Positions 1 to 11,841 of a DNA stretch of 64,000 nucleotides are shown piece by piece. This stretch comes from Bolinopsis microptera (taxonomy: Eukaryota > Ctenophora > Tentaculata > Lobata > Bolinopsidae). The notes beneath the pieces were generated by a model, which had not been told where the DNA came from, did not search any database, and worked only from the letters and a program-made list of their open reading frames with translations. Where the stretch lies: assembly GCF_026151205.1 (NCBI RefSeq), contig NC_087081.1:10045113-10109112 (forward strand), written 5' to 3'. The position numbers and the translations under genes were made by a program. The stretch's first letter is position 1. Every line of letters starts with the position of its first letter.

Positions 1-120
1 AGCTCGAATATACTTAACCCATGAAATTGGAAACGGTATCGGTTGATCACTGAGAAAAACGGTGCACACTTTATCCGCCCCATTCCGATGATATTGTATA
101 ATTTTATTTAGTTCTAATTT

Positions 121-160
121 TTGTCGCACCTTGTCGCACCTTGTCGCATCTTGTCGCACC
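121..160 (+). repeat. 10-bp tandem repeat, 4 copies
   Basis: TTGTCGCACC is repeated four times, with one C-to-T change in the third copy, directly upstream of the TRPC-like start codon at 205. It probably lies in the promoter or 5' UTR. I see no TATA box. Confidence 0.9.
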
Positions 161-204
161 TTGAAATCTTGACTTTTTGGAAAGTTTGTCTAACAGTATT
201 TGAA

Positions 205-3200
205 ATGACGTTTACAATCCACATCCAGAGAAGTCCACTGCTAGAAGATGAGGAAACCCTGCTCAGTCCCATGACAACACTCTGTTACGATCCTCCTTTT
301 GATAGGACCTTCAGAGAGGGGTTCAGGGAGGAGACATATGATGAGGAGTACACTAACAAACGATTCAGTGAGTTTAGTTACCAATAGTTACTATAGTTAC
401 TATAGTTACTAGCTATAGTTACTATAGTTACCATAGTTACCATATTTACCATAGTTACCATAGTTACACTAACAGATGATTCAGTGAGTTTAAATTGCAT
501 AGATGCGGAGTTCGTTGATTTTTGGCGTAGAGTTCGTGGAGTTCGTTCAAAATTTGGAGTTCGTTAGAGTTCGTTGGAGTTCGTTAGTCAATTTTTCAAA
601 AAAAAACATGGAAAATGTAAGAAATTAGAAATCCAACTGTACGATCTTGGCAGGCGTTATCACGTACCAAACTATGCATACAGATAACTATAAACTGTAC
701 ATTATTATATCAACTTTACTGTAGTACTGTACACTGTCTACTTTACTGCTGAAAGTTGTACCTACAATGACATTTGAATCATCAACTATACCTATAAGTC
801 TATACACAGTGCACTTCAATTTCAAATAGTTCAGTCTGCTGTACATGGCAAAATAAAATGTATACATCATACATGAACACTGAATGTACAATGTACATTC
901 GGTGTGATCACAGCTGTTTACAGCAGAAGAAAACGAAACGCAACGCCAGAAGTACAAGTTGAAGTTTTCTGCAACGTGTCCATTATCTTCCCTGTTACCT
1001 ATTACCATAGACTCAGTCTTTTTACCTCAACTATAGTCTGGTGGGACTAGCGTGGTGCCAGTGGCGTAACGTTGAATGTTGGCGCCCCTCGACCCCGCCC
1101 CTATAACTAACCCCCTGTTTTACAGATAGCACACCGCACGTAGCCCCAATCCCTGACTACACCACACTAATGAGACTCTGCGGAGAAGGGGACGCTAACG
1201 CTCTAGACTCCTTCCTCTCCGTCAACCCTGAGAGTCTACAGAGAAATGGGAACGCTTATCTGGGCGTGATGGCGGATATGAAGCACAACTCCATGAGGGT
1301 AACTAGTGCGGTAAGTGAACCTCTCCAGAGCCTTTTATTATATGTGTTATGTGGTAGATTCAGTGATCAATCAGAACAAGTGGAACTGATTGAGTGTTTC
1401 TTTAGTAGTATAGCTCTCGGGTCCTGATTCGAAGTTTCATTTATAATGTTAACCTCATTAACCTCACTAACCTCACTTATAATGATAACCTCACTATACT
1501 AACCTAGACTAACCTTATCATTGCCCTCAGGAAAGTATCAGAGTGCCAGAGCCCCAAGTAATAATATCCCCGATAGTATCCGCTATATTAGGGGGGAACC
1601 CAGAGTGCGTGAGGCTACTTGTGGAGGCTGGGGCTAGTGTCAACAGTCCTAACGGTATCACTGATAACATGTTAGTCTAATAAGTTTACTTTTTATTTTC
1701 AATATGTTATGAATATGTAAGTTTTATAAGTTAGGTCTTTATTTATTTATGTTTCAATTGAAGGGACGAATTTGGGACGAAATATTGTTGATTTAACCTC
1801 TAATTTGGACCAATTTTCTTCGGAAAGGGCGCAATTTTCACAAACCATCGCGTCGCCACCATATAACAGCGAAGTGTGGGGTCGTAATATAAGTTACGAC
1901 ACTGGATAACAATTCAGTATCAATTTTAAAACGGTGGCGGGTCTGAGTAACCATGCAGTTGAGACAGTTTATTAATTCTGTTTTAATGATCGCTGTTACA
2001 CTCATTATCAGCCCACTCTAGGTTTATCTTTCTTTATCTTTGCTTTTAACGGGGGTGCAGGAATTCTTAGAAACTGGCCCTAACTTTCCTGCCATTATGA
2101 GTACTGCGGTGCTGGTCGCGTGACCTCGGACGCGCTGCAGTCTGCACGTGATCCCACGTGACCAGTAGCGCGGTAACAGGGCAGTGGGGTACGTTTGAAG
2201 ACGACAGTTCTAATGGATATAGTTTTTATTTCGGACGAGTTGATATTTGGAAGAATAGAGTTTGGATAATTTTAAAGACTGAAAGTTGTGTGCAACTACT
2301 CTAAGTTCGATTATACTTGGTTAATTCCTAGTCGTTTCCCTTTGTTCTGCTCCTAATGGTAACACCCTCTATCTCAGGTGTGCACGTGCAGATTGCCCGC
2401 TCTCCTCAGCTCTGAGAGTAGACAGAATGGATGTAGCCGAGTATCTGGTCTCACAAGGTGCTAATCTGGGTGAGAGCCTGATGAGACTAGGGGGCTGTAC
2501 TGACAGAAGACTAGCTAGGATGTTGGGAGTCAGACTAGGTAAGGAGGTTTTAAAATATTCTTTGTTTTAATCGTGTTTGTGTAGAAGGAATTTTGAACTG
2601 ACAATAACTTGCCAAGACCTGTACTGATTACTATTAGCGGTTATTGCGTGTGTTTTTAAGTGGGTTTTCTCTTCTGTTGTTGTTTTTTGGAGGTTATAAA
2701 ACTATCCAATAATGCAGGTGTCTCAGTGAACGTGGTTGAGTGTAGAGACCCTGATATTCAGGCACTGTGGAGGCTGATATCTCAGCAGATCCTCATCCTT
2801 ACACCAACTCCACTTGAAACTGCATTCCTGCTCGGTTAGTGAACATTCCACAGTTTCACATTTCACAATTCACATGATGATTTTACAAGACAGAGTACTT
2901 TACCATGACTGCGAGGTGGAGCTAATAAAACGATCACGACCAATTTATGTGGTGAAAGTTAAAGTATACTAGTCTCCTTGTTTTATTTGTTATTACTAAG
3001 TACTTACAACAACAACACAACAGAGTCTAACCTCACTAACAAGTTAACATTGTCCATTGTCCATCAGGCCGAGCGTTCAGACCATTAGCTTGTGTTAGAC
3101 CTGCTCTAACCTCACTAACCTCACTAACCTCACTAACCTCACTAACCTCACTAACCTCACTAACCTCACTAACCCCACTAACCTCACTAACCTCACTAAC

Positions 3201-6200
3201 CTCACTAACCTCACTAACCTCACTAACCTCACTAACCTCACTAACCCCACTAACCTCACTAACCTCACTAACCTCACTATCCTCACTAACCCCACTAACC
3301 TCACTAACCTCACTAACCCCACTAACCTCACTAACCCCACATCAGGCCGAGCGTTCAGACTATTAGCGTGTGTTAGACCTGCTTTAACCTCACTAACCTC
3401 ACTAACCTCACTTACCTCACCAACCTCACTAACCTCACTAACCCCACTAACCTCACTAACCCCACTAACCTCACATCAGGCCGAGCGTTCAGATTATTAG
3501 CGTGTGTTAGACCTGCTCTGACCTCACACTGGGAACGTTTGGGTACTGCTTGTGAGAGGTTCTCTGTTCAGCTTATTGACCAGTGTCTATCTACTGAAGA
3601 GGTCTGTTTTGTAATGCTCTAGGCTCCTGCTCACTTTGCGTATTCTATGACAGCTTTCTGCCTTCCCAAATCGTCTTTCTAACATTTGCAACCTCAGTTT
3701 CCCTCTGACCTTAAAAACTTTAGTCATAGCTTCAATCGTTTTATTTTGCTTAAAACTTAAATTTGTGCCCAGGTAACAGCGGTAATGTCACGTGACCACG
3801 CCCCCTCCAGACAGTCTGCCCCTATTCACGACGCTCTGTACTACGGTAGGAACGAGTTTGTGTCCCACCCAGCCACTTACAGGATGCTACAACAGAGGAT
3901 TACACGGTCTAAATCCGGCAAACCCCAACCAGGTACTAAGCTTGGTAACCCTGGGGGAGGGGAGGGGGGAGGGGGTACAGTAGTAGATCGTACACCTTCT
4001 CCAGTCATGCAGTCGAAAGTATTTCAGGTTTTTTTTTTTTTAAAGAGGCTGGGCCAAGATAGCCCACGAGAGGATAGCATTGAGATGCTCTGCCTACCTC
4101 TGGGGTGTGGCAACCCTGGGGAAGGTTGCCGGTGAAATCAGAGTGATTGGTGGAGGATGGTGTAAGAAGTGATATGAGTCAAAATGATACGCTTAAATGC
4201 CAGCTGGGTTTGGAAAAGTAAAACGAGACGAGACAGCATATGAGATAATACTTTAAGTCACCCCGGTCTGATCCAGCTCTTCCGGCAAAATTAAGCGTTT
4301 GGTGCGGTTTGCGAAATTGACAATTGTGGTGATGTGTTGGTTGTCGAATATGTCATTGACAGAGAGGTAGTAGTCCTGGAAATATTGACCTCTAATTTGA
4401 GCAATAGCCGGACACTGTCCAAGGAAGTGTGAGACAGTTTCCTCTCCGTCGCCGCACATAGGACAAGCACTGGTGTTTGATTTGCAAATGGTGTGAAGGT
4501 GTTTGTTTAAGCCGAAGTGACCCGTGATGAGGTGAACTGCAGTTCTGTAATCTTGTCTGTTGTTGCTGAGTGTAGTGTTGAGGTTTTTGATGATTTTGGC
4601 GTGCTTGTGGCCGAGTGTCAGTTTGGTGTGTCTGGGACCGTCAGTTAACCAAGTTTCCTGATTCAGTCTGTTGACTTTGTTGTCGATTTGACGCTTGATG
4701 TAGGATTGTGGAATTGGACACTTCAAAGTGGATTCACTTATTGTACCAAGCTTGGCCAGCTCATCTGCTTTTTCGTTCCCCCCACAATCCGATGTGTGCT
4801 GCAATCCATCGTATCTCTAGCGTGTTGTTGGATCCGAGTGCATTAAGAGAGTCGTAACAGTCTCTTGTAGTTCTACTCCGCGTTGAAAGCGCGGAGATAG
4901 CTTGTATAGATGAGAGACTGTCAGACCATATGATGATATGTGTGTTGGTATAGGTACGTAGAGAGATATTTGCAAGCTTCAATGATGGCGGTGAGCTCTG
5001 TTTGGTAAACAGTGCAATAATCAGGGAGCATGAATGATCTTTCTTCAAGGGTGGTGTTATTGTTGTCAGTTGTGATGATATAGCCAGCCCCGCATCCCGA
5101 GTCTGTGAGTGACCCGTCAGTGTAGCAGGTGATCGTTTCACTGGTAATGTTGTCAATGGTGTTTTGAAGTGAATTTCTATATTCAGTGTTATCGGCTCCA
5201 GGAGTTGTGACGGTGAAGTGCCGTCCCAGCATCATGGTTGGTGTTGTTAGGTCTCTCGTTGCTCTAGGTGGGATAATGAGATCTGCCATGAATTGTTTGT
5301 TGATAGTGGTATGATTTTTGATAGTTCCCTTCCTGAAGGCGATAGTTTCAAGAGTGAGGCTGCCATAAGCTTGTAGCCTGGCCGCACCCTTTGCTGCTTC
5401 GCCTTGCAGGAACAGTATGATGTCAGAAGTGTCGGTGAGGTGATTCAATGCGATAAAAGGTGTGCTTGGCATGGCACCAGACATCATTCTGAGTGCCAAA
5501 TTTCAGGTTGTGTTATCACTTATCACTTCTAACTGTCTAACAGCAAATAAACCAAATCAACAACTAACAGCTACAGATTACCTGAAACTTTAGTTGTTAA
5601 ACTTCAATAAACATTTTCGAGAGTTAATAATGGTAGAATCAACGAATCATAAATAAAATTAGTCACTGAATATTTGGACATGATATCATCCCTGCTATCA
5701 TGCTTATTTCTTTTAAACATTACTGATATCTTACCGTAGTAACCATAGTAGCATGATGGTTACCATAGTAACCATAGTAGCATTCCCCTGCATGATCTTT
5801 AGCGTCCTTGTCAAAACGACAACTTGAGGTTTTACTCCAAGTCCAAGCATGTCAGGTCAGTCCATTTAACCATGTTCTATATTTAACCAAGTTCTATTTT
5901 TAACCAAGTTCTATTTGTAACCAAGTTCTATTTGTAACCAAGTTCTGTTTCAGTTGACATATTGTTGTGTTTGGTATCTCCAGTACTGCTTCCCTTCATC
6001 TCTGTTATCAGCTACCTTCTTTGTGGCATCAGAAGGGACTCAATACTTCGCAAATACATGTTAGCAGTTCATTCATCCTCCAACCGCTTTTAATCCTCTT
6101 TTTTACCTATTTTAACACATTTTAACATCTTTCTAACCCAATCTTTTAACATCTTTTTAACCTCTTTTGTTGGCTTGAAACCAGCGCTGAATGAGTAGTA

Positions 6201-9200
6201 ACATGAATTGACTCGTTCGGTCGCTGTTCAACATTCTTGCAGTTGCACAGTATCACCGATAAAAGATTTTTACAAACTAAAATATAATATTTACTTTTTT
6301 AACAGCTGCGTTATTTCAGGTACAGAGTTTATTCCCCATTTGCTGTTTTCACAAGTTCGCTAATAACTGATCTGCTCTTGTTGGTACTCGTAGTGGTCTG
6401 TTCTATCTGTTCCTCTCACAAGGTTTTTATCTTATTTTAAGTTATTAAGTTATATTTGTTATAATTTGTTGTAAAATTATATTTGTTAAGTTATATTTTT
6501 GGTTTGAATTTAGTTATGTGTGATAACCTTTTTAGTTAGATATAACTATTTATTAATGTACTTCTATCATTGACTAACTATTAAAATATTAATTTATTAT
6601 AATGCAATGAACTAGCAATTTTAAATATGAGAAATATCATTAAGATACTAATTTGTTTCCAATTCGACAGATGGAGATATCGTGGTTAGAAATAGCGACC
6701 TGGACCCTGGGACTAGGAGTTCTTGTTTCTGAGATCGAGAGACGTAGACTTCTTGTTTGGTATGTGAACATTTTCTCTTTCACTTTCGGTTTCACTTTTA
6801 CTTTCGGTTCCTGTTTTTGGTTACTGGGGTTCTGTTTCATTCCTCAACCAATATCAATTTCTGTAAATTTATCAAATGGTCTTGAGATCGAATTATATTC
6901 AGAAGTTTAAATTTCACAAGAGCTCTATGAAATATGACCATGATGAAAAAAACCATGATAAAAAACCTTATTTCCTTATCTCCTCAGGTATTACCAGTTC
7001 AGATTTGTGTGTGATCTCCTAATACTGACGTGGCTGATCAGTATTCTCCTCATCAAACTCAGAATGTACTCTTCGCCCCTTATGTGGGAGGCTGGAGTTG
7101 ATGCTGTCCAAATTCTATATGGTAAGTTGAGATGTTACAGAGTTACCATTCATAAGTATATTTATCATAGTAACTATGAAAACGTATAGTTACCATAGTA
7201 ACTATTCAAAAATATAGTTACCGTAGTAACTATTCAAAAGTATAGTTACCATAGTAACTAATCAAACGTAATATATACTAATATACAATGCTCATCACCC
7301 ACATTGTCGTCGGCCATCCTAATTCTATCCATCTACCCATGGGCCATGTCTCTAACTACATAACCACTCACACTACTCTACAACACAACTAACAACTAAC
7401 AACTAACAACTAACCTCCCCAGGGGTTCTCCTGATAACTCTCTCAGTGCGTCTCCTCTCCATCCTCCGTCCCCTGATCCCCTGCAACCCTCTGTGTGTTA
7501 TTAACCAGCTTCTACCTGACTTCTTCTCTTATGCTGCTGTTCTGGGATTCCTTTACTTAGTGTTTAGTGTGGCTATACACACTGTTTATATGTCCACTGC
7601 TACTACAGAACATAGGTTAGTGAGAAGTTGTGTAATACAAGTTTAAAACATCATTAATCAAAATGGTTGCGTGAAGTTTCTTGAATCATTCGTTATTTAA
7701 GTCATATCAAATATTCATAAACACGATAAACCCGTCGAAAAATACTATGCGAACCTTGCAGCGCTTATAAGCTTATAGTAAATGTTATGTGGAAATTAAC
7801 TGTAAGGTTTATATAATAGTAACCATAGTAACCCCAGGGAGACTACAATTGTAACCATAGTAACCCCAGGAAGACTACAACTGTAACCACAGTAACCCCA
7901 GTGAGACTACAATTTTAACCATAGTAACCCCAGGGAGACTACAATTTTAACCATAGTAACCCCAGGGAGACTACAATTTTAACCATAGTAACCCCAGGGA
8001 GACTACAATTTTAACCATAGTAACCCCAGGGAGACTACAATTGTAACCACAGTAACCCCAGGGAGACTAGAATTTTAACCATAGTAACCCCATGAAGACT
8101 ACAACTGTAACCACAGTAACCCCAGTGAGACTACAATTTTAACCATAGTAACCTCAGGGAGACTACAATTGTAACGGTGCTGTTCCTTTCCCTCCAGAGG
8201 GTGGTATCCACTCCGGGCAACACAGCTGCTGGTAACATTGCAGCTCAGTTACTATTCATTTCATTCCTTGCTCTCTCTTTGCTCACCTTCATATCCTTCT
8301 CTATTTCCTGTTTTGGTGAGAATCTTACCTTTTTCAAGTTTACTGCGTATATAGTTTTTATTATTAAGAAATGGTCAATTTCTACCGATTTTGTAGTGAG
8401 CTTAGTTCTTTTGAACTAATAAAACGTTAGATATTTTCAATGTAACTGCATTAACATCCTAACGTTTGATTCCCCAGGAAAGATCCAAGTGTCCAAGAGA
8501 TCCTGTGACACGGAGAAGAGGTGCTCGGTAATGAAGCTAGTAATGATGCACGAGGCTAACCACCCTGTTCCTGCACCTTTCAACCTCATCACCTGGCCCC
8601 TTACTATGCTGGGAGCTAGAGTTCTTTGTAGCCCCTGTAAAAAGGTGGGTTATCACCATGTGATAAGTTATCAACTAATTCGGAGTATTAGATAATCACA
8701 AATCATGATCTCCGAAATATCATCTGTTAGAATCATCGTCTAGTTCTCTGTGGTGTGATCTCTACAGAGAACAGATATGTACTAATTGTACTAATTGTGC
8801 TAATTGTACTAATTGTACTAATTGTACTAATTGTACTAATTGTACTCAATTGTACTAATTGTACTAATTGTACTAATTGTACTAATTGTACTCAATTGTA
8901 CTAATTGTACTAATTGTACTAATTCTACTAATTGTACTAATTGTACTAATTGTACTAATTGTACTAATTGTACTAATTGTACTAATTGTACTAATTGTAC
9001 TAATTGTACTAATTGTACTAATTGTACTAATTGTACTAATTGTACTAATTGTACTCAATTGTACTAATTGTACTAATTGTACTAATTCTACTAATTGTAC
9101 TAATTGTACTAATTGTACTAATTGTACTAATTGTACTAATTGTACTAATTGTACTAATTGTACTAACTGATCTGCTGTTCAGGGTGTTCGGGAAGTAGTA

Positions 9201-10010
9201 TGGGGAGATGAACAGTACAACTCCCTCCACAACACCTCTCTTCACGACAAACAGGATGTCATAGCCAGAGTTTGTGCCAGACTTACTCCTCCCCAGAGAA
9301 ATGATGTCGAGATAGACTCCTACGAGGTAGCTATAGAGTTTATGTTTTAGATTTAATAATCTGAAAGACAGTGCTGATCTTAGTTCTACAACTTTGATTT
9401 GCTTGCATTATGAGATATAGTAAACACGTGATGCCCATATAAGGAGATATATCTCTCCAGGCAATAATGACAATGCGAGAAGACCTCTACAAACTATACT
9501 CCAAACTTGACTCTGAAGGGATCAAGCTGGACGCTCTCCAAGCTGTATGGCAAAGCTTTGTGAGTCTGCAGGACAACTTGGCAAGTCTCCAGAATCAAGT
9601 AACGAGTCTGTTAACTGATGGGGAGAGGAATAATACTTTGTTACAGGAGCAGAATGATAGGTTAGTAATGAATTAGTTAATTAATTAATTTTTAATTAGT
9701 CAATTAATTAATAATATGAGTATTGAAAAGTAGGGGGCCTACTGAAACTGACAATTATGTTATCGGATCAGATTTGTGGGCTAATGAAGATTTTGCTCCA
9801 AAGAAAATTAAGAAAGAATTTATTTGTTCCGCTGAAATTTCCTCGCTTTATTCGAAAATCTATGAATAAATAAAGTAACAAGTCAATATCGGCAGGGTTA
9901 TCGGCATTACCAAGCTGTTGGAAACCAAATCTGAGGAAGACGGGCAAAGTCCCGCATCCGGATCAGCTGCTGAAACGGCTTCCTCCACCGGCAGATTCTC
10001 TGATATATGA
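205..10010 (+). CDS. TRPC-like transient receptor potential channel, 17 exons, 784 aa
   Basis: Exons: 205-367, 1126-1310, 1531-1654, 2392-2538, 2718-2834, 3480-3601, 3773-3932, 5984-6059, 6320-6422, 6671-6759, 6988-7121, 7423-7615, 8200-8315, 8478-8644, 9183-9326, 9461-9660, 9896-10010. All junctions are GT-AG, phases agree and the total is divisible by three. Residues 65-245 hold ankyrin-like segments. Exons 6-7 (about 246-339) carry the TRPC signature: RFSVQLIDQCLSTEE, then NEFVSHP. Residues 340-530 align in order with pre-S1, S1, S2, S3, S4 and S5. A hydrophobic S6-like segment lies at about 553-574, followed by PAPFNLITWP, equivalent to the TRPC PPPFNxxPSP motif. Exon 16 is a Leu/Gln-rich coiled coil, as in TRPC tails. 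The family forms tetrameric non-selective cation channels in the plasma membrane. Oddity: only about 22 residues separate S5 and S6, with no pore helix, filter or NMLIAM-like S6. The start is the first ATG of the open frame. It could be a regulatory or non-conducting paralogue. Confidence 0.85.
376..590. repeat. Short tandem repeats in TRPC intron 1
   Basis: From 376 to 466 there are repeats of a TAGTTACYA type unit. From about 508 to 590 there is a loose repeat of GAGTTCGTT. Both lie just after the exon 1 donor. The rest of intron 1 up to 1058 shows nothing I recognise. Confidence 0.8.
1059..1103 (+). mobile_element. Solo end fragment of the CAGTGGCG hAT-like element
   Basis: CAGTGGCGTAACGTTG followed by TTGGCGCCCC matches one terminus of the complete element at 60199-60576. 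Only the first 40-odd bases remain. It lies about 25 bp upstream of the TRPC exon 2 acceptor. Confidence 0.7.
1441..1530 (+). repeat. Degenerate TCACTAACC repeats before TRPC exon 3
   Basis: Several variants of CCTCACTAAC fill the end of intron 2 and stop at the acceptor CCCTCAG. The unit is the same as in the larger array before exon 6. The CTAAC core fits a branch-site consensus. Confidence 0.75.
1655..2391. other. TRPC intron 3, no further feature
   Basis: About 740 bp of unique-looking intron. It has two CACGTGA/TCGCGTGAC-type boxes near 2118-2165 in loose inverted arrangement. No coding signal or repeat family is recognised. Confidence 0.5.
3068..3479 (+). repeat. 9-bp array with two extra copies of the exon 6 acceptor
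   Basis: The sequence CATCAG-GCCGAGCGTTC, which is the 3' splice site and start of TRPC exon 6, occurs three times: junctions at 3068, 3346 and 3480. Between copies lie arrays of CTCACTAAC, with CCCACTAAC variants. The third copy is the usable exon. Splicing to either upstream copy reads Ser-Leu-Thr repeats and then hits TAG in the next copy (near 3361 or 3494), because the copies are 278 and 134 bp apart. Confidence 0.9.
4253..5499 (-). mobile_element. I-superfamily-like LINE fragment (RNase H and C-terminal Cys/His), broken
   Basis: Minus-strand remnant inside TRPC intron 7. The RNase H start YTDGSLTDSGCGAG is at about 5080-5120, with the later GNEKADELAK motif at about 4750-4790. Next comes a CPMCGDGEETVSHFLGQCP cysteine/histidine motif typical of the C-terminus of RNase H-bearing non-LTR retrotransposons. 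The frame shifts at least twice (near 4930-5150 and 4770-4800), so it is dead. The reverse transcriptase is absent (5' truncation). Nothing clear is seen from 5500 to 5730. Confidence 0.8.
5735..5950 (+). repeat. Two short arrays before TRPC exon 8
   Basis: At 5735-5782 there are copies of ACCATAGTA. At about 5868-5947 there are five copies of a 17-19 bp unit built on TAACCAAGTTCTATTT. The second array ends about 35 bp before the exon 8 acceptor. Confidence 0.8.
7130..7265. repeat. GTTACCATAGTAAC repeats in TRPC intron 11
   Basis: Three copies of a roughly 33-bp unit containing AGTTACCATAGTAACTA. The intron ends with four CTAACAA-type repeats (about 7388-7413) right before the exon 12 acceptor. 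Confidence 0.8.
7812..8175 (+). repeat. About 32-bp minisatellite before TRPC exon 13
   Basis: About eleven units built on CCATAGTAACCCCAGGGAG followed by ACTACAATTTTAA. Each unit holds a CCCCAG-G string that looks like a 3' splice site. The array ends about 25 bp before the real exon 13 acceptor (GAG-GTGGTATCC at 8200). Confidence 0.9.
8780..9170 (+). repeat. 9-bp satellite TAATTGTAC before TRPC exon 15
   Basis: About forty copies of TAATTGTAC, with rare CAATTGTAC phase jumps and single TAATTCTAC variants. The long open frames across it are an artefact of the 9-bp period. The array runs into the acceptor region of exon 15. Confidence 0.95.
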
Positions 10011-10268
10011 AAAGCTCTGAAGATGGGACCTACTTTTGATACAATTCCTTGTATATCTGTGTTTAACAGCTGATCGTATATATTCGTCTGAATACTGGAG
10101 CTACCAAGAAGGAATTATTGTGATGGAAAGGGATCGTGTGAAATGAAGAGCGAGGTTTTATATAAGGATACTGATGTATTATACGATCAAGATATTCATC
10201 AACGACTAATCTGGACATTTCGATCATCCATTTGATATATTTAAAGGTGTTCAGTGCTGAAAAGAATC

Positions 10269-10274
10269 AATAAA
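10269..10274 (+). terminator. Poly(A) signal of the TRPC-like gene
   Basis: AATAAA about 260 bp after the stop codon at 10008-10010. It is the first canonical signal on the plus strand after the stop. The mature 3' end is probably 10-30 bp further on. Confidence 0.6.
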
Positions 10275-10861
10275 CTTTGGTTAATTGAAGTCACATGAAC
10301 TGAATGGTCAAGGACTTCAATTGAAAAACCCACCAGTGGTTTCGGGCGCGAGTTTGTCTACATTTCATATTTTAATTTTATTTGTAAAAGATTATTAATT
10401 AATTTGTGTACATACTTGACTATTGAATTCAGTTACACGGTTTTTCATAAATAATGTCCTGGTTTTAAAAAACAATATCAATTTTTGTAAAGGAGAAAAA
10501 TGCAAAGTATTCTTCCACAGGAGGGTAATATTTTAAAATGAAATTTTGTTGATTATTAGTATTATTGGGTACAAAAAACTTGTTGGCTTGAGGTCATTTA
10601 TAACAGTAGACATTTTGAATTTTTCTATGAATTTATTGTAGGTTTATAACCTATGCACGCCGAGTTGGACTCGTCGACGGTCTAATATTTGAAACCAATA
10701 TTTTACGGGTATTGTAAAACCCGTTAATGAATTTAAAAACTGAGCATTTGAAAAGTTTTACGGAAAGTAATTAATCTGTATGACTTACCAAAAGTTATGA
10801 CAACAGTACACAAAAACGCTTGTCTAAATTTGAGTTTACTTTAAATTAAGTACAGTTAAGT
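10275..10861. other. Intergenic, no feature seen
   Basis: AT-rich sequence without convincing coding potential or a recognised repeat. Confidence 0.4.
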
Positions 10862-11000
10862 AGGGCTTTACTAATTCGCTCGCGCAAAAATTATCACGTG
10901 ACTTTCACTTACTAGGTTTTTATAGTTTTGCAGCCGAAAAAAACGGTTTTACATAAACTTTAATCCTAACTTAATCATAACCCCGAAGCCCAGAAAACCT
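10862..11000 (+). repeat. Dispersed repeat, partial copy of the 32537-32908 element
   Basis: TTACTAATTCGCTCGCGCAA, then CACGTGACTTT, TTTTGCAGCCG and ACGGTTTTACATAAAC, in the same order as at 32537-32650. Its 3' terminal repeat is not found nearby, so the copy is partial or diverged. From 11101 to 11640 the sequence is repeat-like but I cannot assign it. Confidence 0.65.
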
Positions 11001-11035
11001 TACTCATTACTGCCGTGCCTGGCTTCCTGCATTTT

Positions 11036-11100
11036 GTCACTGGGCCGCGCTGATCAGCCTGTCATTCCGCCGAATCTCTATTCTATGTTTATGAACACTA
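11036..11100 (+). mobile_element. Partial copy of the 70-bp micro-element
   Basis: ACTGGGCCGCGCT followed by CAGCCTGTCATTCCGCC and ATGAACA. This is the same core as the intact copies at 11646 and 12617, but its right end has diverged. Confidence 0.6.
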
Positions 11101-11645
11101 TAGTTTATGTAATAAGCGCCACGAGCTGGCACAGAATTTGTTGTCTCTGGTTTTGATAAATTTGGTACCAAAAGTAGCCTCTAAGTGTGAATAATGAAAA
11201 TTCACTGTGTAGCACGATAACGTCGAGCTGTACATATGTGGGCCTTTTGTGCATCGCAAGAGTGTACAACTAAAAAGGACGAAAAAGGGGTAATTTATTG
11301 CTTAAAATGCCTATAATTCCTAACATATTTATTATTTTGAAATAATTCATACAGGATCGTAATGAGCTTAGTCAGACGCAACTTTTAGTACCAAAATTAT
11401 AATATTTTTCAAAAATTTGTTCAAAAATTTGTTCAAAATTTCACACAAGGGGGGACCCTTAATTGTGTTCGGATTAAAAATTTTTGAAAATAATTCTTAA
11501 AATATTAGTACCAAAAGTTTCGTTTCGATGAGCTGATTACGATGCCATAATAATTTTGTGATAATAACTGAAATTGTGAAAGTAATAGGCCAAAAACTAA
11601 AAATTTGCGCGGCAAACAAGCGCCGTGTAGCATTTTTAGCGAAAA

Positions 11646-11715
11646 TTACTGGGCCGCGCTCAGCCTGTCATTCCGCCAAATCTAATGAACATAATAGCCT
11701 GGGGTCCTCAGGTAA
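11646..11715 (+). mobile_element. 70-bp micro-element with 8-bp TSD
   Basis: Starts TTACTGGGCC and ends CCTCAGGTAA. It is flanked by AGCGAAAA at 11638-11645 and 11716-11723. Its core matches the copy at 12617-12693. It is too small to encode anything and must be mobilised in trans. Confidence 0.7.
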
Positions 11716-11841
11716 AGCGAAAATTGCTACACGGTGAATTTATTTTCACATTTTTAGGTAACTTTTGGTACCAAATTTATCGAAATCGGAGAAAAAAGTT
11801 CCGTGCTCGCGCGCTTGGCGCTTATAGTTATTACACTGACT

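Noticed and set aside
3095-3340. 81-codon minus-strand Leu-Val-Arg repeat frame
   Set aside because: It is the CTCACTAAC satellite read on the other strand; a 9-bp period keeps any frame open.
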